DNA of 64,000 bases from Quillaja saponaria. Lineage: Eukaryota; Streptophyta; Magnoliopsida; Fabales; Quillajaceae. The stretch spans positions 16,531,071-16,595,070 of the forward strand of contig CM055618.1 of assembly GCA_029379385.1 (NCBI GenBank). The letters are read 5' to 3'. The position numbers and the translations under genes were made by a program. Below are positions 51,128-63,935 of the stretch, in pieces; position 1 is the first letter of the stretch; every line of letters begins with the position of its first letter. The notes below the pieces were generated by a model. That model had not been told where the DNA came from. It searched no databases and saw nothing but the letters and a program-made list of their open reading frames with translations.

Positions 51128-54100
51128 ATGGAGAGCAGAGCTAATGCTAAAGCATCATCTCTGAGGTGGCAAATCCTTCGTCAGGGCCCTTCTTCGTCAA
51201 CCTTTTTCTCCAAACACCGGTATTTATTCTGCTAAACCCCATCTTGTTATTTTACAAAATTGTTGATCTTATTGTTGTTCGTGGGTTTCTTTCACTGTTC
51301 TGTAAATTGCAATGATTTGGCTACCACTGCTGACATTTATACCTCGTGTAGCTTACAAACACTAATTTGGTTTTTCAGATGTCCAATCTCAAATGGGAAT
51401 TAAGCGCATTTCGAGAAAGAATAGTCAAGGCTTTAACTTGATACCTTCTCATGTAGTTGACCAACATGAATCAAAGGACTCAAATCATTCCGGGGATGCC
51501 TGCATATGCTACACACTACCCATTGATGGAGCTCCAAAACTTATTTTGACGTGAGCTTAAATATTCCCTTTTTTGTTTTCATTTTATTTCTCCTTGTGTA
51601 TTTATGGTCCAATTGTATCAGTACCATAGTTTTAGGATTCAGCGTGCTTATACTTATTATCTGCCTTACCTTACTGAAAAAAGAAACTTGCAGTTCATTG
51701 ATGGCTGGTAGAAAGAAAAATTATATAGTGAATCTAGGTTCAACGTGTCTTACCTGGAAATTTTTTAGTTAGTGCAATACTACTTTATGGTAGCTGAGGA
51801 ACGGTATTTATTACTTGAGATGGAAAGATGAAGCAATGTGTTGATGACTTGTGTATGATAAATAAAAAATAAAGAAGAAATGGGAATTCACAGTAGTGGA
51901 AGTATCCAAAATGATTTTTTCATATTTACATGCTCTAGTTTTGGTTATCTTGTACATCCTTGTACAAATGGCTGCACTCAATAAAATGTTGTTTCAAGTA
52001 CTCTGTGGTATTGTATGTAGCCAGAGAATGGACAACTATGCTTTCCTTGGTGATTTCAAGATCTGCAACAGATATGACATTGACAACACCGGGCTTGTTT
52101 GTAAGTTCTCGCTTATGGATTATGATCCTCAAAGGGCTCCCTTTTTGCAGCTCCGTATCTGTTAGTATTTTAGACATATTACAGTAGTATCTGCATCGAA
52201 TCTCTTAATAGTTGATCAAGAATAAGGTGAAAATTTATACTTTTCTACTGTCATTATAAGCCAACCATCTTAATACAGTTCTGATTTAGTTTGCAAAAGA
52301 CCTTTTTGCTCTCAAAAGTTTATTCTGCCCTTTACCAGAGTAACTGCTGATATATAAACTTATATTTCATTTGCTATGTACTTAGACTTGAGAAATAACT
52401 TTGAAAGGAAATAAAATGAAAAGCTTTTTAGCTTGCTTCTAAAGAACTTCTGAGAAACAATCAGCCAGATCTATGTTGTTTTTATTAATGAGCATAGTTA
52501 GTGCGAATAAATTTTTCATTTCTTGAACAGGCAACTGGCCATCAGAAGATGTCCTTGCATGTTTTTGCTTGTCACATAAAGATATTTTCAGGTTTGATGA
52601 TCAATATTACATTGCTCTCTTTAAGATTTTATTTCTGTTAATAGCTAGACATCCTTCTGTTTGCTTCAGTTGCTGGCATTGCACTGTGATATATATATTT
52701 TATATTAGTTCTGATTATATGATTTCTCTGCATTTTTAATTCTAAATTTTCAGGTCTAAAAGAGTTCTTGAGCTTGGAGCTGGCTATGGCTTAGCTGGTT
52801 TCGTTATTGCCGCAGCTACTGAAGCATCAGAAGTTGTAATCTCGGACGGAAATCCTCAAGTGGTTGATTGTATCCTTTTCTTTTGCAAGTTATATGTAAG
52901 AAATTTATTCTTAGATCTTACATTTCAAAATGATACAGCATTACACCAAAATATTGAGTTTGATTTCCACACAACACAAGTTATCAGCAATGTCCTTCCA
53001 AGTGTTTCTTAATGACTACTAGAATTTATCTATGATATATTAAACCAGCAATGTCCCCTGGATATAGAACCATAGCTTCCCTTGGCCTCTGTTCTTAAAA
53101 GGAAGTAGGTGCCCGGTGTTCATTAAGTAATTTTGATGATTTTCTTTAGAGTCATGTTGTTGATATGTCTTGATTTTTATAATATGTGAAGTCATTCCAG
53201 GGCTCATTAGTGTCTTCAATTGGATGGGCAGGTAGGACATAAGTGGTAGAAAGACACCAAATGCGGTTCATGTTCCTAAATTGATACAATATATAGCTTT
53301 TTTAAAATAAAATTTGTACATATATGTTCCCACATGCGTATGTATAAGTGCACAGAATTTGACAACTCGAAACAAGTTTAGTAGCAATTTGTTATCCTTT
53401 GTCACACTACATATAGATTCATGCATTAGTATTCACAATGCATCAAGAAATCTCCAAGACATTTCTTATTGCTTCCCTTTGTTTTTTGTTTTCTTTTCCC
53501 TCTTTTGAAATAAAAATTGACCATTTGAAACTTAAACTATGGATTATCAATTATGAATTCAAAGCAAAGCAAGTGCAAGTGTGTAACAGTTCCTGGATAA
53601 ACAGGATGGTATATATTAGAAGAACTTGGTGAGACATTAAATTTGGATGTTGTAGTGCTTTTCAACTTCGTACTGGGATAGGCTTATTGGGAGATACCCT
53701 GACTATAACTTAGATTTTAGATATAAAACAACTAAGGCTCATATTTCTTTAACATACTGTTTATACTGATGCTCCTTCCAGAACAAATATTTTTCACCAA
53801 CTGTTATCCTTTCATGTATATTGAACTTACATGACATTCAGATATTCAGCATAATATTAAAGCTAATTATGGATCATTTGGTGAGACAATAGTGAAGTCG
53901 TTGATGCTTCACTGGAATCAGGAAGAAACTGTAAATATCTCAAACACATTTGATATCATTGTAGCAAGTGATTGGTAAGATTTATTTTGAAGTTCCCACT
54001 GAAATAGTAAATTCTATGAATTCTTTTACATCATATGGTCGAATGTTAAGGGAATTTGTCAAATCTAACTCACTATTAACTTTGTAGTAAAGGTTGTTGC

Positions 54101-54748
54101 ATGTCAAATGACAGTTTCCTTACATCAGATAAAGACTATTTCCTTCTTATATCAGATAAAGACTAAGGTTACAGTTGTTTATAGTATGATAGTCATCCTA
54201 TCTGTTGGATTACATATTCTTCTTCTAAAAAAGCCTGTGAAATTCATAAGGTGATTGGCTGAGGAGAATACTTTAGTTGGTTTCAATTCTTAATGCCTTG
54301 GATTTGTCCAGATATCATAATTTATTCACTAGTGGGCAAAAGGCAATTATATCTAGTACATGTATGGATGCATGCACATGCATAGACATTGACCTGCGTT
54401 TCTGATCTTATGCTAAGCTTATATTCTTTATGTCCATGACTTTAATCTTACATTTGACAGCACTTTCTTTAAGGGAATTCCACAAAGGCCTTGCTCGAAT
54501 TGTCAAATGGTTGTTGATGAAATCAGGATCCTCTGAGGCTATACTTTTCAGTCCTAAAAGAGGTGACTCTTTGGAGAAGTTCTTAGAGGTTGTTAAAGAT
54601 AATTGGCTTGCATTTCAGCATAACAGAGAAGTATGACACAGAAGTCTGGAAGCGTCATCAGGATTTTATGAATGGTGAACAAAAAGACTCCTGGCCCAGC
54701 TATGAGAAAGATCATTGCTACCCCCTCTTAGTCAGAATTACACTTTAA
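51128..54748 (+). CDS. CaMKMT: Calmodulin-lysine N-methyltransferase (CaM KMT), three frameshifts
   Basis: Class I SAM-dependent methyltransferase that trimethylates a calmodulin lysine. Seven exons: 51128-51219, 51379-51550, 52021-52100, 52531-52591, 52754-52869, 53842-53974, 54461-54748. Exons 2-6 join cleanly: MGIKRISRKNSQGFNLIPSH; NRYDIDNTGLVCNWPSEDVL; SAM motif RVLELGAGYGLAGFVIA; VVISDGNPQVVDYIQHNI; MLHWNQEE; FDIIVASDC. Exon 1 (MESRANAKASSLRWQILRQG...) ends one base out of phase with exon 2, so one extra base lies in exon 1. In exon 7 the expected TFFKEFHKGLARIVKWL is broken by an extra G (54475-54477, GGG for GG), and further on an extra T (54601-54602, AATTGGC) breaks the frame before LHFSITEKYDTEVWKRHQ. 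The final segment SWPSYEKDHCYPLLVRITL ends at TAA 54746-54748. An alternative start is the Met at 51393, which would avoid the first shift. There is no substitution-type stop codon, so miscalled bases are as likely as a pseudogene. Confidence 0.8.
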
Positions 54749-56501
54749 CGTTAAGAGACGAGTTTTACTTTGTTCTCTGCATATTATTTAGGCTATTCAG
54801 ATTCAACTCCTGGAACATTGTGTTTTTGGTCGATCCCTGTGAGTCTGTGACAGCATCATGTACCATTGTACAGTCTTTCCAAACAGATAATAGATACCCT
54901 TGTTGGATAACATGTTGTTGGTGGGGCAATCTCATCACCATGCTGTAACATATCTCACCACTATGATATGTATGGCCAACTAATTTATGTTTTTCCGTTT
55001 GGAACAGAATGCTTGCTGATACAATTTTTTTTATTGATCTAATACATAATGATAGTATTGTTAAACATACCAATTTCTAGTCATTGAAACTTTTGACAGC
55101 AATATTCCTTATTTTTGTGATATGCTCCAAAGTTAGAGGTGAAAAGCTTTCAGGATAGCCCTCCACAAGTAAACTAAGTAATTCCACCTATAGATGAATC
55201 TGAACAATGCCAAAAGTTAGCAGATGTCCAGTGGTTCAATTAAATTAGAATTTTAATTTGTTTGATTTTCTGTTATCTTTTGCAGCAATGAACCTGCATT
55301 TTTCTGCACAGAGACTATGAACAGGTTTTTGGGATTCTTAGCTGTTACTGAAAGAACTATTAACTTAAATTTATTTGATTCTTGTAATGAACTTATTTCC
55401 CCGTACTGTAATCAAGTGTCAACAGAATGCTATCATGGCGCTCTATCAACAAGTAAAGGGAAACTCATGGTTGCCTATTTTTCTATGACGCATTCGACAA
55501 TTGAAAGTGCTTCATTTATTCTCTATATACATATTTGCCTTTGCCTACACCATAGACAAGCTTTCAGGACATTTTCTACTTTTCTGGAGACTGTTTGCTT
55601 AGTAATCTTTAAGCTGCAAATATTCTTTCACATAATCACAGTCTATTCTTTTTCCTTTTTCCTTGTGTTCCCATTTGCCTTTTGGTTTACAAGCATTATG
55701 AAAACTTGAAATTACAAAGAAAGAACCGCCGAGAAAATTGATTGGAAGTCATGCTTCTTATCTTCAACAAAAAGTAGGTTTGTTTGGTTTTTATATATTG
55801 CTCGTGTGGTTTCCCCCATTCACCGTTATATCCAAGAAAATTTAAATCCCATGAGTGATGATCCCTAGAACCCATTAGAAACGATCCTTGGAAGTGACTA
55901 TTGGAAGATCTTATCCCTCAATCCCTTCTCATATAGTTTTCGAGGATTGATATTCTTTATATGTTATCCTCTAACTCTAAGACGCCCTTTAACCCATTAT
56001 TTTTCGTTGTCTTCCTGCTTTCTGGATGCAATTTGCAAATCAAAAGGGAAGGAGGAAGGACAGAACTATTTCCAAGCAATGAAGCAAACAAGCTTTTCAA
56101 CTTTGATGATACTGGTTCATATTAAAGGAAGAAAATTTTTCTTTGTTGCTTTTAGTATTCCTCTTATTTATTCCTTTTGCTTTTAGAACTGTAAAGCTTT
56201 AATTCTCTTTTCCAAAAAAGTACCAGAACGGCAGAACCCATTAATAGAATGCAAAAATCTTTCTACAAAATGAAAATATTTTTATAACTAATTCAAAATG
56301 CGTATACTTTACATAGTATTAATTAAGTCTGTTTAACATTAAACTATGTGGTTTCTGCAAGTGGAAGTGGGTGGTTTACTATCTGGATTTTGCCAACCTC
56401 TCTTTGATTGCCCAATTGTGCAAGAACCAATGGATCACCATGTTAACACACTAAAAATATCCATGTGAATTGAATTATCACCACAAAATGGAAATGGGCA
56501 A
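54749..56501. other. Intergenic 3'-3' spacer
   Basis: Between the CaM KMT (+) and thaumatin-like (-) genes. AT-rich, several open frames of 60-130 codons without recognisable sequence; no gene supported. Confidence 0.5.
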
Positions 56502-57676
56502 CTAAAAGAATAACAATGAGAGAATAGTAGTGACTAAAAGAAAAGCAGACTGAAGAGCTTCACAAGGTTGTGTTCTAATTGAAGCTCCTGCTGTAGCCAA
56601 ATTTGCTAGCCATTCAGTACTTGCCAATGCTGCTGCCTGAATTTGAGAATCTGGACCCGACCCGGACCCGGACTCGGACCCTGATCCATCTGTAGTCTTT
56701 GGAGAGGAATCACTAGAAGACTTCGAACTGCACAACAACGAACAATTTTGTCAATCAAGTCATATGAATTTGAGTATCACTACAAACAAATCAATTTTGC
56801 TAAATGAGTCAATTTTATTATGAACTCTACCTTGGAGAAGAAGAAGGACAAAATGTGATTGAATAATCTGCACCAGTACAGGTAAATGTACTGGTGGCAT
56901 CATCATAGGCATAGCTATAGGACTTGGGGCACGCTGACTTAAACACCTGGGAGTACATGGATGGCTTGCAAGCGGAAGGTGAATTATACGATCCGCTGCA
57001 ACAGTATTCAGGTTTCCCAAACGCATCGCAGGCACTCTTACAGGCATCACCACCATCGACCCTCAATTCCGACGGGCACCGACGGTTCAAATCTGTCACG
57101 CAACCGGTGCTAGCACACGTACCTGATCCTCCATTACCTTCCACCACCATTGGTAAATTGTACCCAGTCGACAAGGCTTACATCGTAGTAGTCTTGGGAG
57201 CCAGAGCCGAGTGTAAACTCGGCCAGAGTTGCTGGGGGTGAAGCACCGGCTCCTTTGCACTCCATCTCTCCAGATCCACAATCACCGGTGGCACAGGTTC
57301 CACTGCACTTGAGGAGTCGAAATTGCAGCCGGCTCGACCCCAGAATCTTCCTGACCAACCTGTTGGGGCTTGGAAGGAGCGAGAGCTACCTTCTGTGAGC
57401 TCAAAACCTGTGCTTCCTAATTCTGGGCTGCCTAGAATTCCTGGCCAGACTGTGAATTCGCACTTATTTACGAATGTAAATGTAGCCCCTGAAACCCCTG
57501 AACAGAACATAAAACCAGTTTCGTTAATTCAGTGTAAAACTACTTCAATTAATGAAATGAGAGAGACCCTGTATATAAAACCAATGAAAAACCTAAACTT
57601 TACCTTCGAAAATAAGAAAGAGGACAAGGCTTAGGAATATTGAACAAGAATGATGCTGATTTGAGAACAGACCCAT
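56502..57676 (-). CDS. Thaumatin-like protein (PR-5 family) with predicted GPI-type C-terminus; two opposite frameshifts
   Basis: Secreted, disulfide-rich PR-5 family protein, probably cell-wall or membrane anchored. Three exons: 57676-57604 (signal peptide, [20 protein letters not shown]...), 57497-56831 (thaumatin domain), 56727-56502 (Ser/Gly linker [14 protein letters not shown], then a hydrophobic end [15 protein letters not shown] typical of GPI signals). Thaumatin landmarks: [132 protein letters not shown] and [10 protein letters not shown]. The frame is broken by a missing base near 57305 (after NFDSSS) and an extra base near 57166 (VD|GYNLP). The two cancel, so total exon length stays a multiple of three, but read straight through it stops at 57178-57180. 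All other residues, including the cysteines, look conserved. Confidence 0.85.
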
Positions 57677-57928
57677 GATTATTTCCCTCCTCTGTTTCAG
57701 TGAAAATGATCAAATATGCAATTTATATTTGTTAGAATTGTAATGAATCTCTAAAGTTTCTGTGTTTCACTTGCATTAAGAGGTTGAGCAAAAAAACAGA
57801 GGAAGAAGAAGATCAATAAGCAAAGCAAGGATTTTTATCACCCTCTGAAGAAAAAGAGCGGAAGAAGAAAAGAGAGGGAGTGTGCAGTTAGTGGTGGAGA
57901 ATCTGAATTATGGGCTCTGCATTACTAC

Positions 57929-57936
57929 TTATAAAG
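57929..57936 (-). promoter_or_regulatory. Putative TATA box upstream of the thaumatin-like gene
   Basis: CTTTATAAG on the minus strand, about 255 bp upstream of the start codon; a long CT-rich leader (57800-57900) lies between. Position-based inference. Confidence 0.3.
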
Positions 57937-60590
57937 AATGCATACACAACACAACAATGAAGTCCTCCTCACTGTAACTGAAACTAAGAAGGCGGGACAC
58001 CTTGCTTTCTCTCCTACCAAATGGGCTTCAGGTTTCTGTAATAAAAAAAATCATTTATGTCGGTGAAAATATATTCTGTTTCTGAAACAAATTATTCTTG
58101 CTACAGTGATAACGTGGCGAGATTCTATTAGATACTCTTTTGTTGGTGCGTTTCCTCAGCTTTAACACATAGTCCATATAAAATGACACGTGCATTATAT
58201 GGGTCATATATATTTGCCACGTTGGTAATTGTAGATGATATATATATATTTTTTTATGTTGTCTACATTGTATCTTATCCTGCTAAAATTGTTTGGAGTA
58301 AAGGAGAAGAAATATTTGAGAAAATTTCAGTAATAATTTTTTCTTTCAAAATGATTATTATTATTTAAAAAAGTAGGAAAAAAATCAAAGCATATGAATC
58401 TTATGTATGTATAAATACTTAAGTACAATTGAATAACCATGTATATCTAAAAATAATTACTTTCTATAAAACTAATATAATATATGATCCAGTGTTTTAG
58501 TTATACAAAGATAAATTACTCGGGCATTTTTAATAGTCATTTTCATTCTTATTGTCATGAGTAAGACTTAAAAAAAAAGCCAATCCCTTTTTATAACCAA
58601 AAAATAAGACAAACCAATATCACCCTTTATTAATTAATGATTGAACATAAGACTTTTATCAAAATTTTCAATATTATTTTCTTCTCTAGAACCCGAGATT
58701 TTGTAGAATATTAGAGCAAGCACGTTTAAGAATTATCTCTTCTACTTTAGTTTTTAATAAACGATAAGATCGAAATCATGTTCATAAAAACCAATTAATG
58801 CATAAATTTAATTATATTCTGAAAACTCAGAAATAAATTTGATTTGTTTCCTTTTAAGTAAAGTGAATGGAAGTGTTATATCATATAACGACAATTCCAC
58901 ATGGGTTCATGTCTAATATAAATCAAAATCTCTGAAAATCACGACCAAACTGTTGCTGCAGCTCCTGCATATATATCCAGTTAGTTCGTTAGTCCTTTAG
59001 TAGATGCAAATACCCATTCATTCTCATTTATGTTTGAGACTGACTTTTCATACCCTTTATTGTTTGTGCTCAATAGTAAGGCAACACTTTGTTCTGTGGT
59101 CTAGCTTTATTGGTGACAATGCCATGTTAGTTATACATATGCACAAACAAAGCTTTAACTAATTAGACCGTGCATGCATGATCCCTTGTCAATTAATTGG
59201 AAAAAATCTATTTTGATCTCATTCTTATTTTATAGTTTTTCTACACAAATTTAAATTATACTTGCAATAAATATGAATTCAAACCAACTCAAAGTTTAAA
59301 AATTATATTTTTAAATTATTTAGATATATAAACATTTAATTAAATTAAATCTAATATAGTCATTAACTGAACACATCTCTATCTCATCATTATGCACTTT
59401 TTGCTTTGCTAATCTACGTGGTTCTCATTTTCTAGTTCTTGTAAAGCTGATTAGCTACCTAGCTAATTTAAGTTACTAAGTCTATCCACAAACTTTAGGT
59501 AAAAATTAAAGCAAAAAAATAAAATAAAAAAGTGACTTTGCGACGCAAACACCAAAAATTGCATGCAATCTGTCGCGAAAATTAACGTGGTTTGATTAAT
59601 TAATGTCTCTAATTCTCGACTGTGGCAGTAGTGCGTCAAGATGAGTCAGCTTATGTAGTTATGTTCTTCAACTTCAACCATTTGATATAAGATATTGTAT
59701 ATAATTAATCAAACTTTTACATGATTTTAATCATATATTAATTGCTACGTACTACAAGAAACAAGTTAATAAGGGGTCCATGCTAAACATCACTTTGGAC
59801 CATTCGATTTATTAACTTACAACTATTATGAATCAAGATTACCAAACAAAAATCAAAACATAATACATAAATTTATGTTGAAATTAGCTTTCACATATTT
59901 TCACTAATTACATTTATTATTAGATTAAATAAAATAATTTACGTCAAGATTAAAAATTTGTGAATATTTTATTACTCGATCACAATGTTTTTGAAGAATC
60001 AAATTGAGAAATTCATGAAACTATGCGTCTTGGTAACATTAATAACTAGGTATCAATAAGAAGAGACTAGCTAGCTCTGAATGTCTTCCTTTTTGAATTA
60101 CGGTACTTTCTATCGACATGTTTGCTAGGTCGAAGTACATTGATGCGTTATTCTGGCGTGTAAAGTTCCGAGTCATGTGGGTAAGATTTCTAAACTCTCT
60201 GAATTCTGATGATCAACAAACGTCAACACAACCTTTTTACATTTTCCACCTCTAGGCTCTACCAAATGGCAGTAGTCCACATTTCTTTATTAAAAGATTT
60301 GCGTCATCACCAATATTACATATATTGATTTTCACACTAAAGAAACATGCAATCCCTTGATTACAAGCTGTTGAGAAATCATCCCTTTTTGTTTCATTTC
60401 TTACTTAATTATTATTTTGATCAATTTTAAAGCGGGCAGATTTTATATGATTAATGGTGCAACGGGATGAATATATATGTGGGGTAGTTGAGTGTCAATC
60501 AAATGTTAACTCAATTAATAAACACTTGTACATCAGAACAAATTTAAATTTAGACTAACTTACAAATACATTGATTAATTATTTCTATAG

Positions 60591-60756
60591 TACAATTAAT
60601 GATAAATCATCCACTTCAAAACTAGTAAACTTGAAATAATTTACTCCTCACAACTAAATATTCAAACCCAATAGTCCAATTAATGACAAGTCATCAACAT
60701 CAAAACTTGTATATTTATGATAATTCCACTCCTCACGACTAAATATTCAAACCCAC
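60591..60756. repeat. Tandem duplication, about 84 bp period
   Basis: Two diverged copies: about 60591-60671 and 60675-60756. Shared words: CAATTAATGA.AA.TCATC.AC, ACTCCTCAC.ACTAAATATT and CAAACCCA. Confidence 0.85.
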
Positions 60757-60811
60757 AATGTCAACAAAGAGAGTATATTTTCCCACAATGTCAACAAAGA
60801 GAGTTTATTTT
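60752..60811. repeat. Tandem duplication, 30 bp period
   Basis: CCCACAATGTCAACAAAGAG at 60752 is repeated at 60782; each is followed by AGT.TATTTT, with one difference between units. Overlaps the end of the 84-bp duplication. Confidence 0.9.
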
Positions 60812-62922
60812 CTCGACTATCACGCCAATCTCTTAAGTTTCCCCTATCAACTTGGACAAAAAAAGAGCTTAAGAGGTTCGTTGGCATTGTATTTACAATA
60901 ATTAGATCTATAATGTGAAGAAGAAAAAGAAAAGACTTAATATGAAGTAGTTTGTGAAAAATAAACAATATAGAAATGGGAGTCAGAGGAAGGGAAATGT
61001 GAGGTGGAAGCAAAACATACAGAGCCAGAAAGTGGTAAAGTATTGGCTTTGTTGCGTTATCAAGATATGGGTACCTTCATCCTCTATTTTCTTTCTTTCT
61101 TTGAACATTAAATTTTGACCGATGTGAATGCACAACAACACAAGGCTCTTTAGTTAAGGTCTGCAACTGCTGCTTTGGATTTTAGTTCTTGCGTAAGCTA
61201 TCAATGATAAAATGTCAATAACCTGTAATCACAAATTCACAATACACTACAAACACGTGCTTCTAAGCTATCATGAAGTAGCCCAGGTTCAGTTGTACCC
61301 AAAAAAGAATAAATAGTGGACCCAAGATAAGCAATTTTGGAATTTTGGGAAAGCATAACTAGCTCATCAGCGTATTTAGATTTGGACCCTGAACTCCGGC
61401 AGTAGATGTCAAAACTCAATGAAGTACCAACCCACTACGTGCGTGGACCCTGAATTCGAATAATAACCCAAACTCATCATCGAGCTGACTATCCGACTGA
61501 ATACTATATAGAGGAGATTCAAAAGTAAGAGGAAGAAAAGAAGCAATTCAAGCAATTGGAGGAGTCAATGGCACAGATGTAAGACAAGTATACAGTTGAT
61601 TTTTGGTCTTCACTCTTGAGCTCAAGGGGAAGCATGCCTCAGTGACTTATCAGGTCAAACGAAAAAGAAGTATCAGGACAATAATAACATTTAAACATCT
61701 AGTAAAAGTATAGTAGCAGGAACCTCATCGTGCCCATGTGTTCCCCCTGACTTCCATCAACTTCACTAAGCAAAACAAAAAAACAAGAGAAGGAGGAGGA
61801 CCATTAACCATTTTCCTTACAGTATAATGTACAATTGTCGCAGAATAGCACAGGTCAGGACCCCTTGAATACAAGGCACAATCAGATAACAATTGAACAA
61901 CAACCCTGATGTGCAGATACCGGCAATCCACCTATTTCTCTTGTGCAATTTAGATGTAACACTATTTCTCTTGTACTGTAACACTAGAAAGATCATTGTT
62001 ATTAAATGTGAGGTCCAATATCTCAGTTTTTTTAAATGACTTGTACTTTGTTCTTATACATCAGAAGACAATAACAACCTATACAGCAGATGAGACAGTC
62101 TTTCAGGCAAAAATTATAATAATATCTATTTTAGAAGAGATATCTGAACCCAGTGTAAGGTCATACACACAACAAAGAAAAGCAAAAGCAAATAATAGAG
62201 TGGAACTCAAAACCAGTAAAATCATGGGAGAACCGTGAGAGTTTTGGAACACTCGCTAACCAGAAAAAAGAGAGGATATTGTGGAACATTCAATCAAATA
62301 GCTTACTTTGAATAACTTATATAAACTCTAATCATTAAAACCTCAATAGAACTTAACCATGAGAGAATGAGCTCCCAAGCAAAATGCCTAATTGAAAGAA
62401 TATTAGTAAATGCAATGATAGAGTTGAAGCATGAAATGTGGACACCAGACAGAGCTAGAAAGCAATACAAGATAATCACAAATTCTATGAAGTCCTGACT
62501 TGGAACCTATGAAGATCAAGAACATCAAAAAGCAGGTTCAGTTGACCAACAATGTGTTGTAGGTTGGATATCATAGTGCCTACCTGATGAATGATCTAGA
62601 CATGTACAACGGTAAGTGGAAATGACAGGATACAAATTAAATAAACTAATTCAGAATCATCCAACAATATCCCTAAGGCCAAAATTAAACCATTTAAGCA
62701 ATCAAAGTAAATTTAATCTACACTTAAGATATCAGATATAAACTCCTCAATTATGCATTTATCCCATGGTCATTGATAACGATAGAAACAAAGAGAAACC
62801 ATATTGTAATGGAAAAATTGGATGTCAGAGCTGAAATCAAATTCCCTTGCCAAAATATCCTATGTATAAACTAAGAACAGATATTAGAGTAGCCAGTAAA
62901 GGAAAAAAAGACAATAAGTATA

Positions 62923-63858
62923 TTACTCTTTTCTTTTCATCAAGCAGCCGGGCACTCTCTTGCAAAGTGCCCTTGCTTCCCACAATTGTAGCAGCTGTTT
63001 CCTCCAGCAGCTTCCGCCACCACCAAACCTTCCTGTTTCTCTGCCACAATCCCTGGCCAAGTGACCGAAGTCACCACACTTGTAGCAGCTATTTCCGCCA
63101 GCACCACGGCCATTGCCACCACCAAACCTTCTGGTTTCCCCGCCACAATCCCTGGCCATGTGGCCGAAGTCACCACAATTGTAGCAGCTCTTTCCTCCAG
63201 CACCACGGCTATTGCCATCACCAAACCTTCCGCTTTCTCCACCACAATCCCTGGCCAAGTGACCTAAGTCACCACACCTATAGCAACCTCCACCATTGCT
63301 GCCGCCACTGTTTTCCATATTACAGTCCCTAGCCATGTGGCCATACTCACCACAATTATAACAAGACCCACCACCATTACCACCACCACCGTCGCTTCCA
63401 CGAGAGCAATCTTTTGCATAGTGCCCAACCTCACCACACTTAAAACAACTAGTATCAGCAGCATTGCCGCCACGGTTGCAATCCCTAGCTATATGCCCAA
63501 AACCACCACATTGGTAACAACCACCAGCACCAGACCCACTGCCACCGTTGCGCCGATCCCCTCCTCGCCTTCCACCGCCACGACTACCTCCACCCCCACT
63601 ACCATAACTATCACTCTTAATAGCCTGCAGAGGAGCACCGCCAGGACCAGTGACATCAATTGCTTTGGTTTTTTCATTATCGCCAAGAGCGATCAGGAAC
63701 TCGACGCGATCACCTTCTACGAGCCTACGAAAGCCATCGGATTTGATCGAGGATTGATGAACGAACAGATCAGCGGTTTCATCATCAGGCTTGATGAAAC
63801 CAAAGCCCTTAGCATCGCTAAACCACTGTACTACACCGCTGGATCTCTCCTCCGCCAT
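62923..63858 (-). CDS. CSP1: Cold-shock-domain protein with CCHC zinc knuckles (CSP1/CSDP1-like), last knuckle frameshifted
   Basis: RNA chaperone type: nucleic-acid-binding cold-shock domain plus Gly-rich region with retroviral-type zinc knuckles; nucleus/cytoplasm, involved in cold and stress RNA handling. Single exon, 311 residues as read, start [20 protein letters not shown]. Residues about 8-72 are the cold-shock domain with RNP motifs ([19 protein letters not shown]). Six CX2CX4HX4C knuckles follow, e.g. [42 protein letters not shown], separated by Gly/Arg linkers. After GRFGGGGS the frame turns into [13 protein letters not shown] and runs to 62923. One base out of frame lies a seventh knuckle, [14 protein letters not shown], ending PAA with TGA at 62940-62942. 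An extra A (plus strand) near 63009 explains it. Seven knuckles is the number I recall for Arabidopsis CSDP1. A TATA box lies 70 bp upstream. Confidence 0.93.
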   Translation of the reverse strand: MAEERSSGVVQWFSDAKGFGFIKPDDETADLFVHQSSIKSDGFRRLVEGDRVEFLIALGDNEKTKAIDVTGPGGAPLQAIKSDSYGSGGGGSRGGGRRGGDRRNGGSGSGAGGCYQCGGFGHIARDCNRGGNAADTSCFKCGEVGHYAKDCSRGSDGGGGNGGGSCYNCGEYGHMARDCNMENSGGSNGGGCYRCGDLGHLARDCGGESGRFGDGNSRGAGGKSCYNCGDFGHMARDCGGETRRFGGGNGRGAGGNSCYKCGDFGHLARDCGRETGRFGGGGSCWRKQLLQLWEARALCKRVPGCLMKRKE

Positions 63859-63927
63859 TGTATCGAACCCTAGAGAATTGCCTTTTGTGAGGATTGTGAT
63901 GCGACGCCAACAATCCCAGAGCTGTGT

Positions 63928-63935
63928 TTATATAA
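63928..63935 (-). promoter_or_regulatory. Putative TATA box of the CSP gene
   Basis: TATATAAA on the minus strand about 70 bp upstream of the CSP start codon, giving room for a short 5'UTR. Confidence 0.55.

Larger units (their letters stand above)
57677..62939. other. 5.3-kb intergenic region between the thaumatin-like gene and CSP
   Basis: Thaumatin-gene upstream region: a TATA-like TTTATAAG on the minus strand at about 57929-57936 and an ACACGTG G-box core near 58186. About 3 kb of AT-rich DNA (58.2-61.0 kb) follows, with tandem repeats at 60591-60811. The CSP 3' flank lies at 62.2-62.9 kb. No convincing coding sequence or RNA gene. Confidence 0.5.

Noticed and set aside
54749..56501. Open frames of up to 130 codons near 55317-55709
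   Set aside because: No recognisable domain, AT-driven composition, no splice context.
57778..57845. Hydrophobic minus-strand stretch (ILALLIDLLLPLFF) as the thaumatin signal-peptide exon
   Set aside because: Lacks an ATG and ends in a stop; the exon at 57676-57604 has an ATG, a signal peptide and the correct donor phase.
62847..63873. Long plus-strand frames (161 and 178 codons) opposite the CSP gene
   Set aside because: Low-complexity His/Thr-rich translations mirroring the Gly/Cys repeats of the minus-strand gene.
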